A DNA stretch of 64,000 nt, from NCBI RefSeq assembly GCF_008932295.1, contig NZ_WBWA01000023.1, forward strand, positions 1 to 64,000. Reading direction: 5' to 3'. Shown here piece by piece: positions 8,330 through 17,182 of the stretch. Numbering within the stretch: position 1 is the stretch's first letter; every line of letters begins with the position of its first letter. This stretch comes from Brucella tritici (GTDB taxonomy: Bacteria; Pseudomonadota; Alphaproteobacteria; Rhizobiales; Rhizobiaceae). The translations under genes and the position numbers were made by a program. The notes below the pieces were generated by a model that saw only the letters and a program-made list of their open reading frames with translations, was not told the DNA's origin and made no database searches.

Positions 8330-9595
8330 ATGGACACTGACGCCCTGCTCAGCCGCCTTGCGGTATCGCTTTCGATCGGTCTACTGATCGGCCTGGAGCG
8401 TGGATGGCGTACCCGCAACGAGGAAGACCATCTGCGCGCGGCAGGTCTACGAACGTTCGCGCTGACCGGTCTCACCGGCGGCATTACCGGCGCCCTGGCC
8501 CGGCAGTTCGACTCTGGCCTCGTGATCGGTCTTGTTTTCCTCGGGTTCACCGCGGCATTCGCCTCCTACCACTGGCTCGAAGCGCGGGCCGAGCGAAATT
8601 ACAGCGCTACATCCGTCGTCGCCGGCATAGCCACGTTCCTGCTGGGAACGCTTGCCGTCGTCGGCGACCTTGCAGCCGCCATCGCCGGGGCTGTTGCCAC
8701 GGTTGTGCTGCTTGCCCTGCGCGAGCCGTTGCATCGTTGGGTCGCGTCGCTGAGCTGGAATGAGATCCGGTCGGGCCTGACGCTTCTGGCAATGACCTTT
8801 CTCATGCTGCCGATCCTGCCGAACAGGCCGGTCGATCCCTGGGGCACCGTCAATCCATATGAGATCTGGTTGCTGACCATCCTGATCGCCGCGGTCTCCT
8901 TCGCCGGCTACGTCGCCGTCCGCGTGTTCGGGGACCGGCTTGGCGTCCTGATGACGGCGATTGCGGGCGGGCTCGCCTCTTCGACAGCTACGACCTTGAC
9001 GCTGGCAAGGCTTGCCCGCCGGCACCCCGAGTCCAGCACGCTGCTTTCCTGTGGCGTGCTTCTTTCCGGCTTGACCATGATCATCCGCGTTGCAGTCGTG
9101 GCGACGGCCTTGAACCCAAGCTTGCTTCCGCATCTCAAATGGCCATTGCTCATCGGCGGTGGCATGCTCGCCATCGGCGTCGGGCTCCTGCTGCTACAAA
9201 GTCGAGGCTCCTCCGAACAGCCGGAACTTATGATCACCAACCCGCTGGAATTGGCGCCTGCCCTGAAAATGGGGACACTCATAACCGTGGTCATGGTGGT
9301 GTCGCATCTGCTTCAGCAGTCGTTCGGGAATGCGGGCGTTCTGGTGACCGCCGCCGCTTCGGGCATCGCCGATGTGGATGCGATTTCGATCTCCATGGCC
9401 CGCCTGGCGTCGCATTCGATCGAGCCCGGTCTTGCGGCAGATGCGATCCTGATCGCCGTGGCCATGAATACACTTGTCAAAGCCATGATGGCGGCATCGG
9501 TCGGAGGCTCAAGGATCGGCGGGCGCGTCGGCGCCCTTAGCGTGCTCGGCCTTGCGGCCGGCATGGCAGCGTCCCTATATTTTGGCCGTCCGTGA
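8330..9595 (+). CDS. MgtC/SapB family membrane protein with DUF4010
   Basis: 421 residues, about 12 hydrophobic segments. The N-terminal quarter is MgtC/SapB-like (SIGLLIGLERGWRTR, RTFALTGLTGGITGAL); the rest matches DUF4010 (AIAGGLASSTATTLTLARLARR, AASGIADVDAISISMARLA). MgtC-type proteins act in magnesium or phosphate stress, but for this long DUF4010 form the transported or sensed substrate is not known. It starts 44 bases after the kinase gene on the same strand and may be read with it. Confidence 0.8.
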   Translation: MDTDALLSRLAVSLSIGLLIGLERGWRTRNEEDHLRAAGLRTFALTGLTGGITGALARQFDSGLVIGLVFLGFTAAFASYHWLEARAERNYSATSVVAGIATFLLGTLAVVGDLAAAIAGAVATVVLLALREPLHRWVASLSWNEIRSGLTLLAMTFLMLPILPNRPVDPWGTVNPYEIWLLTILIAAVSFAGYVAVRVFGDRLGVLMTAIAGGLASSTATTLTLARLARRHPESSTLLSCGVLLSGLTMIIRVAVVATALNPSLLPHLKWPLLIGGGMLAIGVGLLLLQSRGSSEQPELMITNPLELAPALKMGTLITVVMVVSHLLQQSFGNAGVLVTAAASGIADVDAISISMARLASHSIEPGLAADAILIAVAMNTLVKAMMAASVGGSRIGGRVGALSVLGLAAGMAASLYFGRP

Positions 9596-9753
9596 ATTGA
9601 GGGGGAGATTGCGGCCGGGCATGCAGCCACACTCGGGCCTTGATGGGCCGGCCTGGTCGGCTGTAAGCGGCGGTTTCGGGGAGAGTGGCGTCGCTGATCT
9701 CCCCGAAATCGGGTAATGCAAGCGGGGCAGCCAAGCGCGGCCGCGCTGTCCTG

Positions 9754-10116
9754 TCACGCGTTGCGGAGCGATGCCACGATCTTGTCTTTTAGCATCAGCC
9801 TCTTGCGCCGCAACAGCCCGATCCGGGCGGTCTCACCGTTCCGGAACTATCGGACGCGACAGGCGTCGCGAGATTTCTTCCATTCGAGCGGATCAAGGAA
9901 CCCTTCGTGGTTGAGCGGAACCAGAAGATCATGGCCTTCTTCCCGATCCCCCTCCAGATGATCTTTGCCGCGAGCGAGAACCAACCGCACGTGGCGGAAA
10001 CTTGAGGGTAGTTCTTCTGTCTTGACCACAATCCGATCCTTCCTTTTTCCCCCTGATACGCCATTGGCAAGGGAAATTTCTTGATCTGGCGCAAGTGAGA
10101 TCGAGGCACCCGTCAT
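9754..10116 (-). pseudogene. small conserved protein gene interrupted by an in-frame stop; YdcH-like tail
   Basis: Minus-strand frame from ATG at 10116 (MTGASISLAPDQE) or a nearby GTG. It contains a block typical of a small rhizobial protein (FRHVRLVLARGKDHLEGDRE, then PLNHEGFLDPLEWKKSRDAC and RVR). A single TAG at 9849-9847 follows RVR, and the same frame then continues FRNGETARIGLLRRKRLMLK and on to a TGA at 9754-9756. The last residues, LLRRKRLMLKDKIVASLRNA, look like the end of a YdcH/DUF465 protein rather than the expected C-terminus. So the gene has a nonsense change and possibly a recombined tail. The product class has no known function. Confidence 0.5.
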
Positions 10117-10129
10117 CCAACGCCGGCCG

Positions 10130-11488
10130 CTACAGGTGAAACTCCTGGTTCTGCCGTGGCACCACACTCGGCCACCGCAGTTCGCGCTCGATCCGGACAC
10201 GGAGCGCCTCGGAAGCTTCCGGCTCGCCGTGGACAATGAACACACGCCGGGGCGCTCGCTTGAAGCCAGAGAGCCAGCGCATCAGCTCATTGCTGTCGGC
10301 ATGAGCCGAGAGCATGTCCAGTTGTGCGACCTCCGCATTGATCGGCACCCAATTGCCATGGATTTTGAGGTCTTTCGCCCCTTGCTCCAGCGTACGCCCG
10401 CGTGTTCCGGGAGCCTGGAAACCGGAAAGCAGGATCGTGCATCTCGGATCGGGGCCAAATGTCTTGAGATGATGCAACACGCGCCCTCCCGTTGCCATGC
10501 CGGAGGCAGCGATGACGATCTTCGGATATCGGTTCGCCGTGATCGCCTTCGAAGCCTCGACATCGTTGGTGTACTGGGCGATACCGAAGGCTTCCCGGCA
10601 TGTCGCATGGTCGAGTTTATGCTCGCGCGGGTGCCGGCACATCATCTCTGTTGCGTCGATAGCCATTGGGCTATCGAGGAAGATTGGCGTGGACGCAAGG
10701 CGCCCTGCCCGCTTCAGTCTCCAGAAATAATAGAGAAGCTGTTGGGCTCGGCCGACGGCAAAGGCCGGTATGACGAGCGTGCCGCCACGCTTCACGGTGC
10801 GTTCCGCAATTGCGCCAAGCGCTTCGACCGGGTCTTCCGCCGGATGAACCCGATCGCCGTAGGTCGACTCGACCATGATATAGTCGGGCTCCCCATCTGA
10901 TACGGGATCGGGAAACAGCGCATCGTCGTAGCGCCCGATGTCACCTGAGAAAACCAGGCTGCGGCCGCCCCAATGAATCTCGGCATGCGCGGCGCCCAGG
11001 ATATGGCTGGCGTGTCGGAAGCGCAACGTCAGGCCATTGGGCAGAGAAATAATCTTGCCAAATGGCACGATCGAAAATTGCTCGATGGCCCGCCGTGCGT
11101 CTTGCGCACCATAGAGGGGCAAGGCGGGGGTATGCTTCGACAAGTGATGTCTGTGCAGGAACTCGGCGTCTTTCTCCTGCAGAAAGGCACTGTCCATCAG
11201 AATCAATTCGGCAACGTCCCGCGTCGCCTCCGTTGCGTAGATGCTGCCCCGAAAACCGTCCCTGACGAGCCGGGGCAGGTATCCGGAATGGTCGAGATGA
11301 GCGTGCGTCAGGATGACCGCGTCGATTGCCCCCGGATGAACCGGAAGCTTCTCCCAATTCAACTCACGCAGGTTCTTGAGCCCCTGGAACAGCCCGCAGT
11401 CGATAAGGATGCGGTGGCCGTCGTGTGTCAGGAGATGTTTCGACCCGGTTACGGTTCCTGCTGCGCCGAGTGAAGTTAATGTTAGCAT
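10130..11488 (-). CDS. metallo-beta-lactamase/beta-CASP RNase-like protein
   Basis: 452 residues from ATG at 11488 (MLTLTSLGAAGTVTGSKHLL); upstream in-frame codons to 11578 are not conserved-looking. Zinc-binding motif HAHLDHSG at residues 62-69, then ASHILGAAH, FSGDIGR, the beta-CASP segment (VVIESTYGD-like: YIMVESTYGDR; PAFAVGRAQQLLYYFWRL; VIAASGMATGGRVLHHL) and the late histidines SAHAD and VHGEPEA. This is the architecture of bacterial YSH1/CPSF73-like RNA endo- or exonucleases. Such genes are frequent beside stress and hypoxia genes; the RNA substrate cannot be read from sequence. Confidence 0.9.
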   Translation of the reverse strand: MLTLTSLGAAGTVTGSKHLLTHDGHRILIDCGLFQGLKNLRELNWEKLPVHPGAIDAVILTHAHLDHSGYLPRLVRDGFRGSIYATEATRDVAELILMDSAFLQEKDAEFLHRHHLSKHTPALPLYGAQDARRAIEQFSIVPFGKIISLPNGLTLRFRHASHILGAAHAEIHWGGRSLVFSGDIGRYDDALFPDPVSDGEPDYIMVESTYGDRVHPAEDPVEALGAIAERTVKRGGTLVIPAFAVGRAQQLLYYFWRLKRAGRLASTPIFLDSPMAIDATEMMCRHPREHKLDHATCREAFGIAQYTNDVEASKAITANRYPKIVIAASGMATGGRVLHHLKTFGPDPRCTILLSGFQAPGTRGRTLEQGAKDLKIHGNWVPINAEVAQLDMLSAHADSNELMRWLSGFKRAPRRVFIVHGEPEASEALRVRIERELRWPSVVPRQNQEFHL

Positions 11489-11630
11489 TTGCGACCTTTC
11501 ACAATCTCGGCCATGTCCAAAATAAAAGATTTCGCCTGCAATTTGCGGCCCGAATGCCCCCTCTTTGAACTGAGCCATGCCCTCCGGATGCGGGATAAAG
11601 CGAGCTGTTGGTGCGTTAGGCGTTCCTCCG

Positions 11631-12176
11631 CTAGGTATCTACAGTAGAGCCTGGCGGAGCGAGTGGTTTCTGACTTCGGCAACGGCGAGTTTTGAAAACC
11701 AGACGCCCTCGAATTGCTGTCACAGGGAGGAATGGTCGCTGCCACTGCCGGCTATCAATTGACTGGGATCGATTATCACCCAACAGGAGAACATGCTGTG
11801 GCGGAACGATGAAGGTGCCGGCCGGCCCCGCCCACGTTTCGATATAAGGTTCAACGAGAACAAGATTATTGACCTTGATACGACCGCTTCCATCAATGTC
11901 GATTACGTCTCCGGGTGTACCGATAACCCTCTTGATGATCATCAAGCCGAGCTCATCTGAAGCGGCAACAACAATGTGTCCCCGCGCAATCGACCTTTCG
12001 CTATATACACGGGTGACCAGCGCGAATTGACCCGGCATCAGCGTCGGACACATTGACCAAGATTGGATCCTTATAACAAAGAAGATCCAGCGATGTACTG
12101 TGGCACCAAGGATGGCGCCGAGCATGAGGGCGAATCCAACGACAATCGTCGTGCTCACGTCGGATAGCGATGGCAA
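11631..12176 (-). CDS. signal peptidase I (S26)
   Basis: 181 residues, one N-terminal transmembrane helix (about 10-36), active domain outside the membrane. The catalytic Ser41 lies in SWSMCPTL and Lys82 in IIKRVIG; the later family box LLGDNRSQSIDSR is also present. This is a short, single-helix version, as found on plasmids next to one client protein. The neighbour upstream (DUF6448) has a cleavable-looking N-terminus, so it could be the client, which is inference. This gene and the next are less G+C-rich than the genes on both sides, suggesting a separate origin. Confidence 0.88.
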   Translation of the reverse strand: MPSLSDVSTTIVVGFALMLGAILGATVHRWIFFVIRIQSWSMCPTLMPGQFALVTRVYSERSIARGHIVVAASDELGLMIIKRVIGTPGDVIDIDGSGRIKVNNLVLVEPYIETWAGPAGTFIVPPQHVLLLGDNRSQSIDSRQWQRPFLPVTAIRGRLVFKTRRCRSQKPLAPPGSTVDT

Positions 12177-12200
12177 CAGTGCGCCTGCGAGCCGACCGGT

Positions 12201-12797
12201 CTAATGATGATGTAACCCATGAACATCGTGTCTATGATGATCATGATCCTCACCCTCCGCGAACTTGACAAAACTTACATATGCCTGAACATAAGCGCGC
12301 CCGCCGCCCACGTCGTCAGGATCGTAGTTTTTGAGGCTCATCACTTTTGCAAACCGATGCTTCAACTCATCCACGGCGTTAGGAACGACTAGCTCAATCA
12401 ACGGGCCTAGGACCCCAGTCTCTACACACTTATCGGCTACGACGATCTTCTCATCGACAGGCGTGCCGGAGGGCTTCAGGCCCTCGAAGGGAGCGCCTTC
12501 GCCGGCGCGGTGGATTCTTACTAGGCTCTCCAGGAAGAACCGGTCAGCCAAATCCTCAGCATCTGGTCCAAGTGCGCGCACCTTGATGCTCTGGGCAAAA
12601 ATCTTGCGCAACTCTTCGGTATCGTCGGCCGCAATCCACTTCAGTGCATAGTTGAGATCATTGCGCTCCAGTGCCAGCTTTCCATCCTTGACAGTCGGTC
12701 CGTCCATAGTGTCGCAATGAGCGCTGACTCTTCGAGGATAAAAAACAACAGCCGCAAAAGCGGCCAACGCCACTAGCATGACGATCAGCAAGTACAT
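12201..12797 (-). CDS. DUF6448 family protein with histidine-rich tail
   Basis: 198 residues. N-terminal hydrophobic segment (about 2-18), then the family signature AHCDTMDGPTVKDGKLALE, and later LADRFFLESLVRIHRAGEGA, APFEGLKPSG and AVDELKHRF. The C-terminus is rich in acidic residues and histidines (DHDHHRHDVHGLHHH), which suggests metal binding. Function of DUF6448 is not known. It precedes the S26 peptidase by 24 bases on the same strand, and sits between metal transporter genes. Strong RBS-like GGAGACCT precedes the ATG. Confidence 0.75.
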   Translation of the reverse strand: MYLLIVMLVALAAFAAVVFYPRRVSAHCDTMDGPTVKDGKLALERNDLNYALKWIAADDTEELRKIFAQSIKVRALGPDAEDLADRFFLESLVRIHRAGEGAPFEGLKPSGTPVDEKIVVADKCVETGVLGPLIELVVPNAVDELKHRFAKVMSLKNYDPDDVGGGRAYVQAYVSFVKFAEGEDHDHHRHDVHGLHHH

Positions 12798-13010
12798 GGT
12801 TGAGGTCTCCTATTGCGTTCTCAAATCTATTCAAGCGCGTTTCGAGCGACGTTGTCGTAGATCAAATGTGGAAGGGGAATTAAACAATTGCGGCGAGCGC
12901 TCGCCGCCAGACGCACTAATCGGAAGGTGTATCTCGGTCCGCTCCTTCAGTTGGCGGTGAGCCCGGGGGCCGCAATCGAACTGGCTTCGAGCATTCCACG
13001 CCGGACCTGT

Positions 13011-14990
13011 TCATGGCGAGGTGGGCGATGCGGCCCGAGTTCGAGGCGCCTCGCTGTCAGAAGATAGAGGATCGGGCCGGCGTTGAACGGCAGCACTTCC
13101 ATCACCGCTGCGGATCTTATCGGACAAAAGGCGCAGGCCATTCAGCACGACCAGAACGGTACCGCCTTCGTGTCCGATCACCGCGAGCGGAAGCGGCAGG
13201 TCGAAGAACAGGCCGCCGGTCACAAGCAGCAGCATCGCGCCGATCGCAACAACGAGATTCTGTCGGATGATGACGGCCGTCCGCCGTGCCAGCCGGTGTG
13301 CATCGGCCAGCTTCTTCATATCTTCCGACAGCAGGGCGACGTCGGCGGCCTGCAGTGCGACGTCCGACCCCGCCGCTCCCATCGCGATGCCGACGTCGGC
13401 GCGAGCCAATGCGGCGGCATCGTTGACGCCATCGCCGACGAAAGCGACCTTGCCATCACGCGCGAGGTCGCCGACCTGGAGCACCTTGTCCTGCGGCAGC
13501 ATCTCGGCATGAACCTCGTCGGGCGCAAGGCCAAGTTCCGTACCGATGCGCAAGGCCACCGGCCTGCGGTCGCCGGTCATCATGACGATGCGGTTGACGC
13601 CACCGGCGCGAAGCGCGGCTAGCGCCGGGGCTGAGCTGGCTCTTGCTTCGTCCGCAACACTGACCGCCCCAAGAACTGTCGCACCGCGCCCGAGATAGAC
13701 CACGGTCTGAGAACTGTCGGCGAGTTCACGGAACGCCGGATCATCGACGGGGGCGCCCATGTCCTCGACGAGGTGAGCGTTGCCGGCCCATATCGGGCCG
13801 AAGGAATCGTAACCGACGATGCCGGCGCTCGGATGCGATGTAACGTCCACGACCGCCACCGGCTCAACACCATGAACCAGGGCCTCACGACGGATGGCGG
13901 CAGCGATGTGATGCTCGGAATGCGCTTCCAGTCCGGCAAGGAGCGAAAGGAAACGGCGATCCTCACCATCCAGGGCGACAATGCGCGTGACCTCCGTACG
14001 TCCATTGGTCAGGGTCCCGGTCTTGTCGAAGGCGAAGGTATCGACAGCGGCGAGCGTTTCGAGCGCACTGCCCCCCTTGAACAGCACGCCGCCTCGCGCC
14101 GCGGCGGAGAGCGCCGACAGGATCGCGGCGGGGACAGATATGACGATCGCGCAGGGACTGGCGGCGACCAGCAGCGTCGCGGCCTTGTAGAGGGCCTGTT
14201 CCCAGTCGCGGCCAAGCCAATAGAAGATCGCAAGGGCCAGAGCAGAGCCCAACAGGACACCGACCGTATAACGCTGGCCGAACCACGCGCTGAAGCGCTC
14301 GGATGGCGCCTTCGCTTCCTGCGCCTCGGTGACGAGCTGGATCATGCGCGCGATCGTGCTGTCGCCGACCGTCCTGGTGACGGTCACGTCAAGGACCCCG
14401 TCAAGATTGACGGTCGCCTCGAAGACCTGCTCGCCCGGTTCCTTGGAGACCGGCATCGACTCACCGGTGATATTGGCTTCGTCGATTCCGCCACGGCCAT
14501 GCAGGATCACACCGTCGGTCGGCACGCGTGCGCCCGGACGCAGCACCACCACATCGCCGACGGCAAGCTCCGCAGCAGGAACCTCCACCGTGGTCCCGTC
14601 CTCTCCTTTGCGGAAAGCTGTCTCCGGCCGGAGCGCCATGAGCGCCTCAACAGCCCGGCGCGCGCGTCCCAATGCCTGGTGTTCGAGCGTGGTCGACACG
14701 CTGAACAACGTCAGCAACACCGCGCCTTCGAACGGCGCCCCGACAATGGCCGCCGCAACGGCCGCGACGACCATCAGAAGATCGATATCGAGGATATGAT
14801 CGCGCCACAACGCCGTCAGGGCGCTCCAGGTGGCCGGAAGCCCGCCGGCCAAATAGACCATCGCCAGACCGGGAGATATTAGAATGGAAAGGCCTTCTGC
14901 CGGCGGCCAGGTCCCGGCGACGGCCAGCATCATCCCGAGGACTGCAATTGTGGACATAACGGTCTGGAAATCGAACGACACGCGTTTCAT
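13011..14990 (-). CDS. P1B-4 type heavy-metal transporting ATPase
   Basis: 659 residues from ATG at 14990. Phosphorylation site Asp322 in FDKTGTLTNG, TGES in the actuator domain (ANITGESMP), SPC at 278-280 in the sixth helix, GDGVNDAAAL in the hinge, and HEGGT in the eighth helix. The SPC plus HEG(G/S)T pair defines subgroup P1B-4 (CoaT, CtpD, PfeT-like), which exports Co, Fe(II), Ni or Zn. No N-terminal metal-binding domain is seen, also typical of this subgroup. The start lies 3 bases from the end of the VIT gene, so both are in one operon; an iron or cobalt efflux role fits. Confidence 0.9.
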   Translation of the reverse strand: MKRVSFDFQTVMSTIAVLGMMLAVAGTWPPAEGLSILISPGLAMVYLAGGLPATWSALTALWRDHILDIDLLMVVAAVAAAIVGAPFEGAVLLTLFSVSTTLEHQALGRARRAVEALMALRPETAFRKGEDGTTVEVPAAELAVGDVVVLRPGARVPTDGVILHGRGGIDEANITGESMPVSKEPGEQVFEATVNLDGVLDVTVTRTVGDSTIARMIQLVTEAQEAKAPSERFSAWFGQRYTVGVLLGSALALAIFYWLGRDWEQALYKAATLLVAASPCAIVISVPAAILSALSAAARGGVLFKGGSALETLAAVDTFAFDKTGTLTNGRTEVTRIVALDGEDRRFLSLLAGLEAHSEHHIAAAIRREALVHGVEPVAVVDVTSHPSAGIVGYDSFGPIWAGNAHLVEDMGAPVDDPAFRELADSSQTVVYLGRGATVLGAVSVADEARASSAPALAALRAGGVNRIVMMTGDRRPVALRIGTELGLAPDEVHAEMLPQDKVLQVGDLARDGKVAFVGDGVNDAAALARADVGIAMGAAGSDVALQAADVALLSEDMKKLADAHRLARRTAVIIRQNLVVAIGAMLLLVTGGLFFDLPLPLAVIGHEGGTVLVVLNGLRLLSDKIRSGDGSAAVQRRPDPLSSDSEAPRTRAASPTSP

Positions 14991-14992
14991 CG

Positions 14993-15688
14993 TCACACCG
15001 CCCGGCCGATCAGGGAGCCGATCAATGCGGTCGAGGCCATCGCGACAGCGCCCCAGAACACCACCCGGATAGTCGGTTTCCAGATGCTGGCGCCGCCCGC
15101 CCGTGCCCCGATTGCGCCGAGGATGGCAAGACCGATGAGGCAAGCAAGGGACACGGTCCATGCAGCCGTTCCGGCCGGCGCAAGCAGGGCGACGATCAAC
15201 GGCAAAGCCGCACCCGCCGCAAACGTGACCGCCGAGGTCAGCGCGGCTTGAACCGGTCTTGCCATCACATGGCTCGCCAATCCGAGTTCGTCCCGCGCAT
15301 GGGCTTCGAAGGCATCCTTCGCCATCATCTGTTTGGCAACCTGTCGCGCCAGCTCCGGGGCCACGCCGCGCTGCTCGTAGATCGCGGCGAGTTCGGCCAG
15401 TTCGGCCTCCGGCTGCGTCGCCAGCTCGTGACGTTCCCGCGCCATGTCGGCTTCCTCGGTATCGGCCTGCGAGCTGACAGACACATATTCGCCCGCCGCC
15501 ATCGACATCGCCCCGGCCACGAGCCCGGCAACACCGGCCACAAGAATCTCATGCGAGGCGTTGGTCGCCGCGGCGACACCGACGATCAGGCTCGACGTCG
15601 AGATCAGACCGTCATTGGCGCCCAGCACCGCCGCCCGAAGCCAGCCTATGCGTTCGATGAGATGATTTTCCTTGTGAAGGGCGCGCAT
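14993..15688 (-). CDS. VIT/CCC1 family Fe/Mn transporter
   Basis: 231 residues with the CCC1/VIT1 layout: two helices (AAVLGANDGLISTSSLIVGVA; VAGVAGLVAGAMSMAAGEYVS), a cytoplasmic charged loop (about 75-140) rich in Glu and Met, then three further helices. The metal-binding acidic residues in the loop (EEADMARERHEL and following) are present. Plant and bacterial relatives move Fe(II) or Mn(II) out of the cytosol. First gene of an operon with the P1B-4 ATPase, with an Irr-box-like palindrome about 100 bases upstream. Confidence 0.9.
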   Translation of the reverse strand: MRALHKENHLIERIGWLRAAVLGANDGLISTSSLIVGVAAATNASHEILVAGVAGLVAGAMSMAAGEYVSVSSQADTEEADMARERHELATQPEAELAELAAIYEQRGVAPELARQVAKQMMAKDAFEAHARDELGLASHVMARPVQAALTSAVTFAAGAALPLIVALLAPAGTAAWTVSLACLIGLAILGAIGARAGGASIWKPTIRVVFWGAVAMASTALIGSLIGRAV

Positions 15689-15784
15689 GAATAGTGCTCC
15701 GGGCAGATTGTGTGTGCAGCGGGATGATGCTGCGCCGACGCAACCTCATTCCGTGATGGAAGGAAAATGCAGAAAGATATTCTG

Positions 15785-15817
15785 TTTAGAATTATTCTAA
15801 TTTGAAGATTGATTCAA
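15785..15817 (-). promoter_or_regulatory. Irr box (iron control element)-like palindrome in the VIT operon promoter
   Basis: TTTAGAATTATTCTAAT at 15785-15801 has perfect TTAGAA/TTCTAA arms and fits the ICE motif bound by Irr in Hyphomicrobiales (TTTAGAA-N3-TTCTAAA as I recall it). On the minus strand TTGAAT (15817-15812) and TAATTC (15794-15789), 17 bases apart, could be -35 and -10; the palindrome would then cover the -10. Irr bound there should repress under low iron. The rest of 15689-15999 holds no gene I can support. Confidence 0.6.
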
Positions 15818-15999
15818 GATACGACCGGCCATTGGAACCCCTTTCGTCTTTTACGCCCTCGGCCGTTGAGCGATGACCGGGTCCCGGACGGTCTGCGATC
15901 AACACCAAGATCGCTCGCCCGCCGGGCGACCCGGCATCGCCCATCGATGTACCCCGATGAACAGCTTCGAGGCCAAGCTCACTCGCTACGCAACCATCG

Positions 16000-16317
16000 C
16001 TAGTCCGACTCCGTCTCCGGCGACCTATCGATAGCGCTGTCATCGCCGAAGCGCTTGACGCTGCCGTCGACGACCTCGAGCGTTGCGGGATCGATCTTCA
16101 CCTTGAGGACGTTTCCACTGGCGTCAGTGACCCGAAGTTCGTAGCAGCCATCATCGATCTTCATCTTGTCGATGGTCCATCCGAAGTCGCCTGCAAGCTT
16201 CCCGAGAGCTTCGAAGGATTGCCTCTTCTGAGGCGGAACGTCGCACACTTCTCCAGCAAACGCGGCCGTTGCCGGAAGCGTCGCGAGCAATGCAAGCACT
16301 GCCAATGTCTTTCTCAT
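16000..16317 (-). CDS. small secreted PepSY-domain protein
   Basis: 105 residues with a signal peptide (MRKTLAVLALLATLPATAAFA). PepSY_2-type domain: KRQSFEALGKLAGDFGWTID, KMKIDDGCYELRVTDASGN, KIDPATLEVV. It shares IKIDDGCYE-type core and DPxTLE(I/V)V with the protein at 5762-6157, so they are paralogues. It has no kinase next to it; the nearest two-component system in the window is at 6.3 kb. It stands alone between the VIT operon and the ABC exporter. Confidence 0.78.
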   Translation of the reverse strand: MRKTLAVLALLATLPATAAFAGEVCDVPPQKRQSFEALGKLAGDFGWTIDKMKIDDGCYELRVTDASGNVLKVKIDPATLEVVDGSVKRFGDDSAIDRSPETESD

Positions 16318-16456
16318 GATTTATGCTCCTGGGCTGTGTTGTCGATGGAGGCAATCATGCACAGAGGGACTGACGGGCTACTGAAGATCGGCAGGAATTG
16401 TCGTCAGCTTCCGGTCAGCAAACACCGCCATCGTTGCAGCGAAAAGATAGTCGTTC

Positions 16457-17182
16457 TCACGGGTCTGTGTCGAAGCCGCGCCCTTCGCCTGCTTCTTCGT
16501 GGGTGACCCCGTCGCGAATGTGGTAGATGCGCCTGAAGGTGGGGATGATCTTTTCGTCGTGCGTGACGACGATGATCGCCGTTCCGAATTTGACAGCCAT
16601 GTCGTTGAGGATCCGGATCACGGTCAACGCGCGCACACTGTCGAGCGGGGCGGTCGGCTCGTCGGCAAGAATGACAGGCGGCCGGTTGACCAATCCGCGC
16701 GCGATGGCAACTCGCTGTTGCTCGCCGCCGGAGAGCTGCGATGGCATCGCATCGGCTCGGTGCTCGACATCGAGTGCTTTTAGAAGCTCTCGCGCGCGTT
16801 GGCGTGATTCATGATTTGGGATGCCGGCAAGCATGGGAAGCAGGGCGACATTGTCGGTCACGTCCAAAAAGGGAATGAGGTAAGGCGCCTGGAAGACAAA
16901 ACCGATCTTGTCGCGCCTCAACGCACGCAGATCGCGGATCTTCCATCCATCGTCATAGATCAGTTCGTCACCAAGGGTCATCCGCCCACCGCTCGGGTCG
17001 ATGACCGCCCCCAGAGCTTTGAGCAAGGTGCTCTTTCCGGATCCCGACGGTCCAATCAAGCCAACGACCTCGCCGGGCGCGACCCGCATATTGACGTCTT
17101 TGAGGGCATCGACGGCTGTGGAGCCGCTGCCATATCGCTTCCGGATTTTCTCGATCAGGATCCCGCCGCCCATCTCAGCCAC
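16457..17182 (-). CDS. ABC exporter ATP-binding protein (MacB/DevA/LolD-like)
   Basis: 241 residues. Walker [11 protein letters not shown] loop ([14 protein letters not shown]), signature [15 protein letters not shown], Walker [14 protein letters not shown] and H-loop VTHDEK are all present. The DNV and PTAPLDS features place it with ATPases that serve FtsX-like permeases. Its start overlaps the end of the permease gene by 8 bases. With the permease and HlyD-type adaptor it makes a DevBCA- or HrtAB-like exporter. Substrate unknown. Confidence 0.92.
   Translation of the reverse strand: MAEMGGGILIEKIRKRYGSGSTAVDALKDVNMRVAPGEVVGLIGPSGSGKSTLLKALGAVIDPSGGRMTLGDELIYDDGWKIRDLRALRRDKIGFVFQAPYLIPFLDVTDNVALLPMLAGIPNHESRQRARELLKALDVEHRADAMPSQLSGGEQQRVAIARGLVNRPPVILADEPTAPLDSVRALTVIRILNDMAVKFGTAIIVVTHDEKIIPTFRRIYHIRDGVTHEEAGEGRGFDTDP

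Noticed and set aside
15792-16043. 83-codon frame before the VIT operon
   Set aside because: Overlaps the PepSY gene, covers the predicted promoter and Irr box, and looks non-coding.
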